Origin: Actinomyces glycerinitolerans
GTDB taxonomy: Bacteria > Actinomycetota > Actinomycetes > Actinomycetales > Actinomycetaceae
Reading direction: 5' to 3'
NCBI RefSeq assembly: GCF_900098745.1
Contig: NZ_FQTT01000015.1
Location: 158,558-222,557, forward strand
Length of the DNA: 64,000 nucleotides
The notes below the pieces were generated by a model. It was not told the DNA's origin. It was given only the letters and a program-made list of their open reading frames with translations, and ran no database searches. Made by a program: the position numbers and the translations under genes. Position 1 is the first letter of the stretch; each line of letters begins with the position of its first letter. Shown here piece by piece: positions 16,705 to 24,539 of this stretch.

Positions 16705-17750
16705 GCGGAGGCTCCCTCCCGGTTGAGGCGGACCAGCTGAAGCAGCAGGTAGGGGGCGCCGACGATGCCGGTGACCACGCCGACCGGTAGCGCGGTGGGG
16801 AACAGATGCTGGCCGGCCAGGTCCGCGCCGAGCACGATCGCCGCCCCCATCAGTGCCGACGGCGCCAGCAGGGCCCGATCGGTGCGCCCCACCAGCCGGG
16901 CGGTGAGCGGGCCGGCGAGGAAGGCGACGAAGGCGATCGGCCCAGTGGCCGCCGTCGCGAAGGCCGCCAGCGCCACCGTGGACAGCAGCAGCACCAGGCG
17001 GGTGCGATCCACGTGCACCCCCAGCCCGGTGGCGGACTCCTCTCCCAGCGACAACGTGGTCAGATTTCGGCCCAGGGCCAGCAGTGCCCCACCCAGGAGG
17101 ACGACGGCGCCCGCCAGCAGCGGCACCTGTCCCCAACTCGCATCCCCCAGTGAGCCCGACAACCAGCGCATGGCGTCGGTGACGGAATAGATCGAGGCCC
17201 GCAACTGCAAATAGGAGATCACGGAGGAGAACATGGCCGAGATGCCGATGCCGATCAGGATCAGGCGCCCGCCCTGGGTGCTGCCGGTGCCGGAGAGCAG
17301 GTAGATGACCAGCGCCGTGCCCAGCCCGCACACCAGCGCCAGCAGGTTCACCCGCATCCCGGACCAGCCCAGCACCAGGATCGCGAACACCGCCGCCATG
17401 GAGGCCCCGGAGGTGATGCCGATGACGTCGGGGCTGGCCAGCTGATTGCGGAGCATCGTCTGCGACGTGCGGCCGGCCATGCCGAAGGCGGCGCCCGCCA
17501 GCAGGCCCAGCAGTGCGCGTGGGAGCCGCAACTGCCCGACGGCGAAGACGGCGCCCGGCACGTCACGTCCCGCAATCACGGCGACCACCTCCGCGGGGGA
17601 GTACCAGGTGGTGCCGGACAGCAGCATCAGCCACCACAGGCAGGCCACCAGGGCCGCCAGTGCCGCCGTGACGGCGAGGTAGCGGCGTTGGCGACGTCGT
17701 CGTCCCGCCTCGGTGAAGCCCGGCTCCACCGCGGCCGCGGCGGCGCTCAC
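16701..17750 (-). CDS. Siderophore ABC transporter permease (FecCD family)
   Basis: This 349-residue, about ten-TM permease has the FecCD pattern: LRLPRALLGLLAGAAFGMAG, then NQLASPDVIGITSGASMAAV, and a C-terminal GPIAFVAFLAGPLTARLVG coupling loop. The GTG start at 17750 overlaps the stop of the second permease (GTGA). Both permeases, the ATPase and the binding protein form one leftward operon. Confidence 0.93.
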   Translation of the reverse strand: MSAAAAAVEPGFTEAGRRRRQRRYLAVTAALAALVACLWWLMLLSGTTWYSPAEVVAVIAGRDVPGAVFAVGQLRLPRALLGLLAGAAFGMAGRTSQTMLRNQLASPDVIGITSGASMAAVFAILVLGWSGMRVNLLALVCGLGTALVIYLLSGTGSTQGGRLILIGIGISAMFSSVISYLQLRASIYSVTDAMRWLSGSLGDASWGQVPLLAGAVVLLGGALLALGRNLTTLSLGEESATGLGVHVDRTRLVLLLSTVALAAFATAATGPIAFVAFLAGPLTARLVGRTDRALLAPSALMGAAIVLGADLAGQHLFPTALPVGVVTGIVGAPYLLLQLVRLNREGASA

Positions 17751-18844
17751 AGCTCACGCACCTTCGCGCCGCGGGCGATCGCGATGAGAACCGGAGCCCC
17801 CACGAAGGCGGTCACCACGCCCACGCTCACCTCGCCGGGACGGGCGATCACCCGCCCCAGCACATCCGCGAAGGTCAGCAGCGCCGCCCCGCCCAGCGCC
17901 GACAGCGGCAGCAGCCACCGGTTGTCCGGACCCACCAGCATGCGCACGGCGTGCGGCACCATCAGCCCGACGAAGCCGATCGGACCGGCCAGCGCCGTCG
18001 TCGTCGCGCAGGCGATCACGCCCGCGGCCGCCGCCAGCAGGCGGGTGCGGCCGACCCTGACGCCCAGGCCCACGGCCATTTCCTCGCCCAGCGCCAGGGA
18101 GTTCAGCGGCCGCGCCACCGCGGCGGCCAGTACGACCGCGACCAGCAGGAACGGTGCGACGGTGGCCAGCGACGCCCAGGTACCCCGCCCGAGCGAACCC
18201 ACCTGCCAGAAGCGGAAGTCGGTCAGTCCCTCCGCGCGCGGCAGCATGATGGCGCTGATCAGTGAGGACAGGGCCGCGCTCGTGGCCACGCCCGCCAGGG
18301 CGAGCTTGACCGGCGTGGTGCCGCCGGGGCCGAGCGAGCCGACGGCGTACACGAAGACGGCGGTGAGGGCCGCCCCGGCCAGTGCCACCCACAGGTATTC
18401 CCACAGGGAGGAGATGTGTACGAACGCGATGGCGGCGACGATCGCCAGCGACGCCCCGGTGTTGATGCCGAGAATGCCCGGGTCGGCGATCGGGTTGCGG
18501 GTGACCGCCTGCATGAGGGCACCGGAGACCCCCAGCGCCGCCCCCGCGGTCACGGCGGTGGCGGTGCGCGGCACCCGCTCGGCCACCGCCAGCGCGCCGA
18601 GTGCCTCGCCTCTTCCGGCCAGTCCGTCCAGGATCTCTCCGATGTCGACCACGCGCGCGCCGAAGGCGATCGAGCAGACGACGGCGAGCGCGAGCAGGGC
18701 GAGCAGCAGCCCACAGGCAACCAGCGGCCGACGGGAGCGACCGCGTCGGGACGACCGGGCCTCCGCCGACCCGGGAGAAGAGTCGGGCGCGGTATCCGGC
18801 AGTGGATTGGGGCGCGGCCGGGCGAGCGCGCTGCGGGCAGTCAC
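17747..18844 (-). CDS. Siderophore ABC transporter permease (FecCD family)
   Basis: This 365-residue permease has FecCD motifs RVPRTATAVTAGAALGVSG, NPIADPGILGINTGASLA and GPIGFVGLMVPHAVRMLVG (the cytoplasmic coupling helix). It carries a basic, Pro/Ser-rich N-terminal extension of about 40 residues before TM1. It starts with GTG at 18844, 16 nt after the binding-protein stop. It pairs with the other permease as a heterodimer. Confidence 0.93.
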   Translation of the reverse strand: MTARSALARPRPNPLPDTAPDSSPGSAEARSSRRGRSRRPLVACGLLLALLALAVVCSIAFGARVVDIGEILDGLAGRGEALGALAVAERVPRTATAVTAGAALGVSGALMQAVTRNPIADPGILGINTGASLAIVAAIAFVHISSLWEYLWVALAGAALTAVFVYAVGSLGPGGTTPVKLALAGVATSAALSSLISAIMLPRAEGLTDFRFWQVGSLGRGTWASLATVAPFLLVAVVLAAAVARPLNSLALGEEMAVGLGVRVGRTRLLAAAAGVIACATTTALAGPIGFVGLMVPHAVRMLVGPDNRWLLPLSALGGAALLTFADVLGRVIARPGEVSVGVVTAFVGAPVLIAIARGAKVREL

Positions 18845-18860
18845 TGGTGCTCGCTCAGGC

Positions 18861-19928
18861 TCAGGCGGCGTCCGCCTTGTCGGCGGCAGCGGCGATCAGG
18901 GCGACGTACTCCTCGATGCCCCACGGGATGGACAGCGGACCGGGGTTGGTGGAGGCCGACAGCGGCGTCCCGTTGCCGACGAAGGCCACCGCACCGTTCT
19001 TGATCGCCGGTATGGTGCCGACCAGGGCGTCGGCCTGGAGCGTGGCCAGGTCGGACTCCTCCCCGTACATGATCATCACGTCGACGTCGGCGACCTGGTC
19101 GGCGTTCTCGCTGGAGACGTCGCTGTAGAAGGTCTCCGGGTCGGCGTCGGAAACGGTCTGCACGGAGGCGGGGATGGTCATGCCCAGGTCGGTCATGAAG
19201 GCGGTGCGTGGATCGGCGGTGGTGTAGAAGCCGATCGTGGAGGTATCGGACTCGCTCATGTAGAAGAAGGCCGCCGACTTGCCGGCGATCTGCGGGTACT
19301 GGCCGACGGCGTCGGCGATCTGCTGCTCCAGGTCGGTGATGAGGGCGTCGCCCTGCTCGCCCAGGCCCATGGCCTGGGAGTCCAGGCGGATCATCTCCCG
19401 CCACTTGGTTCCCCAGGGCACACCCGGGTAGGCGACGGTGGGGGCGATCTGGCTGAGGGTGTCGTAGTCCTCCTGACTGAGGCCGGAGTAGGCCGCCAGG
19501 ATGACGTCGGGGGCGGTTGCGGCGATGGCCTCGTAGTCATAGCCGTCGGTGTCGTCGAACAGGACCGGCTGCGCGGCGCCGGCGGCCACCAGCTCGTCGA
19601 CCTTCTGCTTGGTCCACTCCAGCATCCCGGAGTCATCCTCAACCCCCCAGGTCTGGGCGGACAGGCCGGTCGGCATGACGTCCAGGGCGAGCGCGACGTC
19701 GTGATTGCCCCAGGCGACGGCGGTGAAGCGGGAGGCGCCGGCGGGGATGGTGGTGGTGCCGAAGGCGTGCTCGACGGTGATCTCCTCGGCGGTGGTCTGT
19801 GCGGCGACGCCGGCGCTCGCGGTGGAGGCGGAGGTGCCGCCGGATGAATCAGAGCCGCAGGCGGCCAGGATCGCGGCGGCGGGGACGGCCAGGCCGCCCA
19901 GCAGGAAGGACTTACGGGAGACGGTCAC
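18861..19928 (-). CDS. Siderophore-binding lipoprotein (iron ABC transporter substrate-binding)
   Basis: The 355-residue protein begins MTVSRKSFLLGG, with a hydrophobic core and lipobox ILAAC at about residue 23, then a Ser/Thr/Ala linker. The mature part has the TroA/FepB-like class III layout (ITVEHAFGTTTIPAGASRFTAVAWG… ALDVMPTG… YEAIAATAPDVILAAYSGLSQEDYDTL). The GTG at 19928 is chosen because the lipoprotein signal begins there; the frame extends to 20081 without a plausible N-terminus. As the first gene of the operon, its 5' region carries a DtxR-like box and is part of the segment duplicated by the adjacent insertion sequence. Confidence 0.92.
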   Translation of the reverse strand: MTVSRKSFLLGGLAVPAAAILAACGSDSSGGTSASTASAGVAAQTTAEEITVEHAFGTTTIPAGASRFTAVAWGNHDVALALDVMPTGLSAQTWGVEDDSGMLEWTKQKVDELVAAGAAQPVLFDDTDGYDYEAIAATAPDVILAAYSGLSQEDYDTLSQIAPTVAYPGVPWGTKWREMIRLDSQAMGLGEQGDALITDLEQQIADAVGQYPQIAGKSAAFFYMSESDTSTIGFYTTADPRTAFMTDLGMTIPASVQTVSDADPETFYSDVSSENADQVADVDVMIMYGEESDLATLQADALVGTIPAIKNGAVAFVGNGTPLSASTNPGPLSIPWGIEEYVALIAAAADKADAA

Positions 19929-19929
19929 A

Positions 19930-20094
19930 GAGGTCTCGCTCTCGGTCGCAGGTGAGTGAACGACTAAGACATTAGTAGAGGTGAGGCTGTCCTCATATAG
20001 GCGTGTGAGTGCAATGGCGCACTTCGGGTCCCGGCGGTCCGAGCACGCGACCCGCCTCCGCCGTGAGTGCGAACCACCCATGCGCGGTTGGACC
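19930..20094. repeat. Long direct repeat flanking the IS, copy 1 (target duplication)
   Basis: This segment of about 164 bp is identical to 21795-21959 (offset 1865 bp), and similarity ends exactly at the IS ends on one side. It covers the 5' untranslated and promoter region of the siderophore-binding gene. The exact length is 163-165 bp because terminal bases are shared with the IS ends. Confidence 0.95.
19977..19995. promoter_or_regulatory. DtxR/IdeR-like iron box
   Basis: The 19-bp site AGAGGTGAGGCTGTCCTCA contains the dyad TGAGG-ctgt-CCTCA. It agrees at 13 of 19 positions with the DtxR consensus TTAGGTTAGGCTAACCTAA. It lies about 50-70 nt upstream of the siderophore-binding gene, as expected for iron repression. 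An identical second copy sits at 21842-21860 in the duplicated segment. Confidence 0.5.
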
Positions 20095-21794
20095 TGACTC
20101 GTCTCATTTTTGGTGACTCTGTGTCATGATCAGGGTTTTTCGTTGGTGTGGTGTGGTTGTGTTGGTGGTTGTGGGGCACTAATCCGGTGGCGGTAGAGTG
20201 ATGGTGTGTGAGCCCGTATGTTCGTAAGGTGCGTACCGCGTCGGGGGCTACGGCGGTGCAGATCGTGGCTAAGGAGCACGGTGTGCGCCGGATTGTGGAG
20301 CACCTGGGCTCGGCCCACGATGAGGCGGAGCTGGCCGCCCTGATTCAGGCCGGCAGGGAGAAGATCCGGGGCGGCCAGGGGGTGCTGGACCTGGCCGGCC
20401 TGGCCCCTCGGGCTGCCCGCCAAGCTGTGGCTCCGGCGGTGGTGGACTCCAAGCGGTCGGTCCTGCTGTGGGACGTGCTTACGGGCGCCTACGAGATGCT
20501 GGGCCTGGGTGAGGCTACTGGTGGGGATGAGGGGTTTATGCAGATGGTGCTGGCCCGTCTGGTCGAGCCCACCAGTAAGGAGCAGGTACCCCGTGTAATC
20601 AGTGAGTTGGGGGTGGGCAGCGTGTCGCGGGCGTCCTTGTTCCGCTCGCTGTCCCGCTGCGCGGGCCGCCAGTGGCGAGACCGGATAGCGGCCGCTTGCC
20701 TGTCCCACGTCACCGGCCGCGGCGACCTGTCTTTGTGTTTGTATGACGTTACGACCCTGTACTTCGAGGCGGAGAAGGAGGACGACCTGCGGCGGGTGGG
20801 TTACTCCAAGGAACGCAGGGTGGGCCCGCAGGTGATCGTCGGGCTGCTGGTGGATCGGGCGGGCTTCCCACTACGTGTCGGCTGCTGGGAGGGCAGCAAG
20901 GCCGAAACCAGCACGCTGATCCCCATGGTCGAGGAGTTCCGGAAGGCATCCGGGATTGAGCACCTGGTCGTGGTCGCAGACGCCGGCATGCTATCGGCCG
21001 GCAACCTTCAGGCCCTTCATGATGCGGGTATGGGGTTCATCGTCGGGTCCCGTATGACCAAGGCGCCGGCGGACCTGGCGGCGCACTTCGCCTGGCGCGG
21101 GGACGCGTTCACCGACGGGCAGGTGATCGACACCATCACCCCACGTAAAGGTGCCACCAGCAGGGAACGCGACCGGAACGTCCGCGATGAGCCCGTCTGG
21201 AGCCCAGTGGAGTTTCCGGGCTCGTGGCGGGCGATCTGGGCTTACAGCGCCAGGCGGTTCGCCAGGGACAACAAGACCCTGACCGCGCAGGAGAACCGGG
21301 CGCGGGCGGTGGTCGCCGGCCACAGGCGCCCCAAGGGCACCCGCTTCGTCACCACCCGCAAGGGCGACCAGGTCCTGGATGACAAGGCTCTAGCCCGCGC
21401 TAAGCGGCTGGCGGGGCTCAAGGGCTACGTCAGCAACATCCCCGCCACGGTGATGCCCGCCAGTGAGGTGATCGCCTCCTACCACGAGCTGTGGCACGTG
21501 GAGCAGTCCTTCCGCATGTCCAAGCACGACCTGCGGGCCAGGCCCGTCTTCCACCACACCCACGACGCCATCCAGGCCCATCTCACAGTCGTCATGGCCG
21601 CCTTGGCGGTCGCCCGCCACCTACAAGCCGCCACCGGCATCAGCATCAAACAACTCGTCCGCGAACTGCGGCCCCTCCAGGAAGTCACCATCACCATCAA
21701 CGGCCACCACATCACCGCCCAACCCCAGACCACCCAGACCGCACAGCAAATCCTCGAGAGCCTAAACCCAGGGCACTAAAGTGAGACGACTCAG
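20094..21794 (+). mobile_element. IS1634/IS1549-family insertion sequence, about 1.7 kb
   Basis: Terminal inverted repeats are CTGACTCGTCTCA at the left end (from 20094) and, read inward from the right end (21794), CTGAGTCGTCTCA, 12 of 13 identical with further partial match inward. One transposase gene fills the element. It is flanked by perfect direct repeats of about 164 bp. Members of this family (IS1549, IS1634) are known for unusually long, variable direct repeats on insertion. The insertion lies upstream of the siderophore operon. Confidence 0.92.
20208..21779 (+). CDS. IS1634-family DDE transposase
   Basis: The 523-residue transposase has the acidic catalytic triad visible as D180 (LCLYDVTTLYFE), D258 (LVVVADAGML) and E432 (HVEQSFRMSKHDL), with the Y-(2)-R-(3)-E-(6)-K-like IS4-superfamily signature around the Glu. 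The C-terminal HLTVVMAALAVARHLQ is typical of IS1634 members. The GTG start at 20208 begins MSPYVRKVRT. The frame is intact and ends 15 nt before the right IR end, so the element may still be active. Confidence 0.93.
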   Translation: MSPYVRKVRTASGATAVQIVAKEHGVRRIVEHLGSAHDEAELAALIQAGREKIRGGQGVLDLAGLAPRAARQAVAPAVVDSKRSVLLWDVLTGAYEMLGLGEATGGDEGFMQMVLARLVEPTSKEQVPRVISELGVGSVSRASLFRSLSRCAGRQWRDRIAAACLSHVTGRGDLSLCLYDVTTLYFEAEKEDDLRRVGYSKERRVGPQVIVGLLVDRAGFPLRVGCWEGSKAETSTLIPMVEEFRKASGIEHLVVVADAGMLSAGNLQALHDAGMGFIVGSRMTKAPADLAAHFAWRGDAFTDGQVIDTITPRKGATSRERDRNVRDEPVWSPVEFPGSWRAIWAYSARRFARDNKTLTAQENRARAVVAGHRRPKGTRFVTTRKGDQVLDDKALARAKRLAGLKGYVSNIPATVMPASEVIASYHELWHVEQSFRMSKHDLRARPVFHHTHDAIQAHLTVVMAALAVARHLQAATGISIKQLVRELRPLQEVTITINGHHITAQPQTTQTAQQILESLNPGH

Positions 21795-21959
21795 GAGGTC
21801 TCGCTCTCGGTCGCAGGTGAGTGAACGACTAAGACATTAGTAGAGGTGAGGCTGTCCTCATATAGGCGTGTGAGTGCAATGGCGCACTTCGGGTCCCGGC
21901 GGTCCGAGCACGCGACCCGCCTCCGCCGTGAGTGCGAACCACCCATGCGCGGTTGGACC
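21795..21959. repeat. Long direct repeat flanking the IS, copy 2 (orphan promoter copy)
   Basis: This is a perfect copy of 19930-20094. It carries a second DtxR-like box (21842-21860) and whatever promoter drives the siderophore operon, but faces the 3' end of the IS in place of the binding-protein gene. Transcription from it would run antisense to the transposase. Confidence 0.95.
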
Positions 21960-22704
21960 GCTTGTCCCTGGTTGGACCCCTTGCCTCCAGTTGGACCGCC
22001 GTAGCCGACGTCTACGGCGGTCCAACGGGGCGTGAGCGGTCCAAGTACGACATGGCAGTCAGCCGCCGTCGCGAGAATTCGCGAACGGGCAATCCCCAGC
22101 ACCAAACCAATATTCAGGCTTGTCCGGAGGACGGGCCACGGGCAACGGGCTGTTGCGGTGGGGTGGGCTGGGTACCGCAGTGCCAGAGCGCCGCCCGCGG
22201 CCAAGCCGCCCAGGACTCGCTTGACCACCGGCGCACGGCCGAAGACGCCCCAGCGCCGCCCGCGGCCCGGCCGCCCGCGGGCGGCGCACGCTCATTGTCG
22301 ATGCCTTAGCAGCGATTCCGCTGAATCACGCGGAAAACAACTCACGGCACGGTTGGTGAAATCGCTCTAGCGTGCGCCGGAGCCCGCGACGCACACAGGA
22401 GCCGACCACCGTCATTCATGCCGAAACAAAAAATGTTGAAATACCGGGCAAAACCCACCCACCCGCAAAACTGTCGGGACGCGTAAGCGTGCGCCGGCAT
22501 CTGCAAATGGCACGGCACCGCCCACCGACCGGCCCCGCACCGCCCACAGCCGCACCGCCTCCCCGCACGAACGGAGCCGCAGAACCACCAACACCCCGCC
22601 GCCACGCGTCCCCGATCCTCTGCTCGCCGGGGACGAATCGCTTAGGTTTGTTAGGGGAGGCTCCTCGACCGCCAACACCCCACCCGAGACGCGAAGGAGC
22701 GCAT
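21960..22704. other. Non-coding stretch with a strong hairpin and TTGGACC repeats
   Basis: No convincing gene is visible in these 745 bp. A perfect 15-bp stem lies at 21990-22004 / 22012-22026 (arm GTTGGACCGCCGTAG, loop CCGACGT). The motif TTGGACC recurs four times within 21950-22026, partly in inverted orientation, and a related unit occurs at 39878-39904. The rest is GC-rich, has open frames in most phases without start sites, and ends with the AAGGAG site of the acetyltransferase gene. Confidence 0.6.
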
Positions 22705-23403
22705 ATGAGCGAGCAAGACCGAAACGGCCTCGGCGCGGAGGCCGAGATCGACCCCCGCGAGGTGGAGGTGCGTCGCCGCATGGCCGCTCAAGAGCTGTAC
22801 CTGGACGAGGGGCCCGGCCTGGAGGCACTGACCGAGCAGCGTATCCGCGGCAAGGAGCTCGCCGCCGAGTACAACGCCACCTCCCCGCGTGACGCCGCCG
22901 GGCGTCGGCGCCTGCTGGAGGAGATCTTCGGCGAGGTCGGTGAGCACGTGTGGGTGGAGCCGCCGCTGCACGTCGCCTACGGCATCCACACCCGCGTGGG
23001 CTCACCCGTATACGCCAATGCCGGACTGCAGCTCATCGACGACTCCCCGGTGATCATCGGCAACCGGGTCATGTTCGGACCGCGCGTCATGATCACCACC
23101 GCCGGGCACCCCGTCCACCCGGAGATGCGCGACCGCGGTCAGCAGTTCTCTGCTCCGGTGGTGATCGAGGATGACGTGTGGATCGGCGGGAACGTGACGA
23201 TTCTGCCGGGCGTGACCATCGGTCGCGGCTCGGTGATCGCCGCCGGCGCCGTTGTGAACGCCAATGTGCCGCCCATGGTGGTGGCGGGCGGCGTGCCGGT
23301 ACGGGTGCTGCGCGAAATCACCGACGCCGACCGCGACTGGTCCTACCGGGCTCCGCGCACGCTGCCCGTGCCCGGCAGGCGGGCGGGGGATGACGGCGCC
23401 TGA
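22705..23403 (+). CDS. Sugar O-acetyltransferase (maltose/galactoside acetyltransferase type)
   Basis: The 232-residue protein has an N-terminal maltose-acetyltransferase helix region (RRRMAAQELYLDEGPGLEALTEQRIRGKELAAEYN). A left-handed beta-helix of hexapeptide repeats follows (VIIGNRVMFGPRVMITTAGHP, then VVIEDDVWIGGNVTILPGV, GSVIAAGAVVN). The catalytic His is in TTAGHPVHP. It transfers acetyl from acetyl-CoA to a sugar hydroxyl in the cytoplasm. ATG 22705 follows GAAGGAG; the open frame to 22372 upstream is shadow. It is a single gene, with a GC-rich hairpin at 23461-23478 beyond the stop. Confidence 0.92.
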   Translation: MSEQDRNGLGAEAEIDPREVEVRRRMAAQELYLDEGPGLEALTEQRIRGKELAAEYNATSPRDAAGRRRLLEEIFGEVGEHVWVEPPLHVAYGIHTRVGSPVYANAGLQLIDDSPVIIGNRVMFGPRVMITTAGHPVHPEMRDRGQQFSAPVVIEDDVWIGGNVTILPGVTIGRGSVIAAGAVVNANVPPMVVAGGVPVRVLREITDADRDWSYRAPRTLPVPGRRAGDDGA

Positions 23404-23408
23404 GTGCT

Positions 23409-23500
23409 CGCGTCGCTCCGGCGGCGCGCACCTCGGCCTCCCGGGCCTCGGGGTTCCGCTCGCGCGTGCTCACGCGCGCGTAACCGATGCTGCCGCTCAC
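23409..23500 (-). pseudogene. N-terminal relic of a serine resolvase
   Basis: Read on the minus strand from GTG 23500, the frame gives MSGSIGYARVSTRERNPEAR then EAEVRAAGA. This matches the start of serine recombinases of the resolvase/invertase type, including the nucleophile Ser in YARVS. Similarity stops after about 30 residues, just before the end of the acetyltransferase gene, so about 150 residues are missing. Its GTG overlaps the Fic gene stop (GTGA). It marks a past recombination event at this edge. Confidence 0.7.
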
Positions 23501-24303
23501 CGCTCCACTCCCCGGGATCCTTGGCCACGGCAAGGCCGGCGACTAGGCCGCTGCTGGGTAGCACCGGAAGACCGCCTCGTCACTTCAGTCGTCACCTGTG
23601 GGTAGGACGCTCGGACCGCTGATCTTCCCATGCCCGTTGACCGATTTGACGGGCCGGTGGCGCGTGGCTGAGCGATAACACGGAAAACCGGCACAAGCGA
23701 GTCGGGCACGGGCTCGTAGCGTCCCAGGTCAGGCCCGGACAACATGCTGGCTTGGTTCCACACCTCGGGACTCACCCGACTGAAGTCAAGAGTAAAGCGC
23801 GACAGCTCAGCCACATGCTCCATGAAGACCTTGGAGGTGCGACCGTTACCCTCTCGAAAGGGGTGCGCCTGGTTCAAGTAGGCGAAGACCTCAGCGCTGG
23901 CTCGCGAGAATTCCTCGTGGTCAAGACTCGCCCATTCGGTACCGGTGACCAGCCGGTGCACGTCATTCAGGTAGCGGTCCACTTGGCCAGCGTGGACATC
24001 GGCGAAGGTGGAGACGTTCTTGGAGATGTTCACACCACGGTACTGGCCGGCCCACTCGTAGACGTCCTGGAACAGGTAGCCATGGATTGCGCGAATGTGC
24101 GCCGCGTCGTAGGTGCGAGGAAGGCGAACTTGTCCATGAACAAGGTCGTAGGCGCGAGCGCTGGTGTCCCCGTACTCCATCCGAGCCAATGCCTTGGCAT
24201 CGCGTTCGCCATAGAGGTTGCGTAGTGTGCCCTGCCCCGTGGCGGGGTTGTAGGTCTCTGGGTAGAAGTAGGACTCCCACGTCTTGTAGCGCAAGGGCGT
24301 CAC
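23497..24303 (-). CDS. Fic-domain AMPylating toxin
   Basis: The 268-residue Fic protein carries the complete catalytic motif HPFREGNGR at residues 147-155 and the flap region KNVSTFADVH. Fic enzymes transfer AMP from ATP to target hydroxyls; the bacterial toxins of this type modify DNA gyrase and topoisomerase IV. After the Fic fold (about residue 205) the protein continues with a basic Ser/Arg/Gln-rich tail of about 60 residues. It starts with GTG 2 nt after the antitoxin stop, so translation is coupled. It is a class I Fic system because the inhibitory helix is on a separate protein. Confidence 0.9.
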   Translation of the reverse strand: MTPLRYKTWESYFYPETYNPATGQGTLRNLYGERDAKALARMEYGDTSARAYDLVHGQVRLPRTYDAAHIRAIHGYLFQDVYEWAGQYRGVNISKNVSTFADVHAGQVDRYLNDVHRLVTGTEWASLDHEEFSRASAEVFAYLNQAHPFREGNGRTSKVFMEHVAELSRFTLDFSRVSPEVWNQASMLSGPDLGRYEPVPDSLVPVFRVIAQPRATGPSNRSTGMGRSAVRASYPQVTTEVTRRSSGATQQRPSRRPCRGQGSRGVER

Positions 24304-24305
24304 AC

Positions 24306-24539
24306 TCAGGCAGGCGTGACCTGGGCGATCCGCCGTGCCGCGGCGTGAGCGCGGCGGCGGTATTCGATGATGTCGATCGCACCTCGCGCATAGTCGGTCA
24401 GGTTCTCCACGTCCTCACGGGTCGGTTCGAATCCCTCGTGCCAGCCTGCAGCGAGAGACTGCCGCACTGCGTGACGCTGGGCCTCGTCGAGCTGGGTGAA
24501 CAGCTCGGGCCAACGTTCCTCGATGTCGAACTTCTCCAT
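24306..24539 (-). CDS. VbhA-like Fic antitoxin
   Basis: The 77-residue protein has the VbhA antitoxin helix. QSLAAGWHEGFEPTREDVEN aligns with the known region around the inhibitory glutamate (here E35) followed by Gly. The residue four places before E35, usually Ser or Thr in the (S/T)xxxE(G/N) motif, is Ala31 here. It lies immediately upstream of the Fic gene. AGGAGAG precedes its ATG. Confidence 0.82.
   Translation of the reverse strand: MEKFDIEERWPELFTQLDEAQRHAVRQSLAAGWHEGFEPTREDVENLTDYARGAIDIIEYRRRAHAAARRIAQVTPA

Noticed and set aside
17688..19847. Very long open frame on the plus strand across the siderophore operon
   Set aside because: It is antisense to the two permease genes and the binding-protein gene, all with full family signatures. 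High GC keeps this phase open. The translation is low-complexity with no domain.
21791..22228. Minus-strand frame covering the orphan promoter copy and the adjacent hairpin
   Set aside because: It runs through the duplicated non-coding segment and a perfect hairpin and has no ribosome site or family match.
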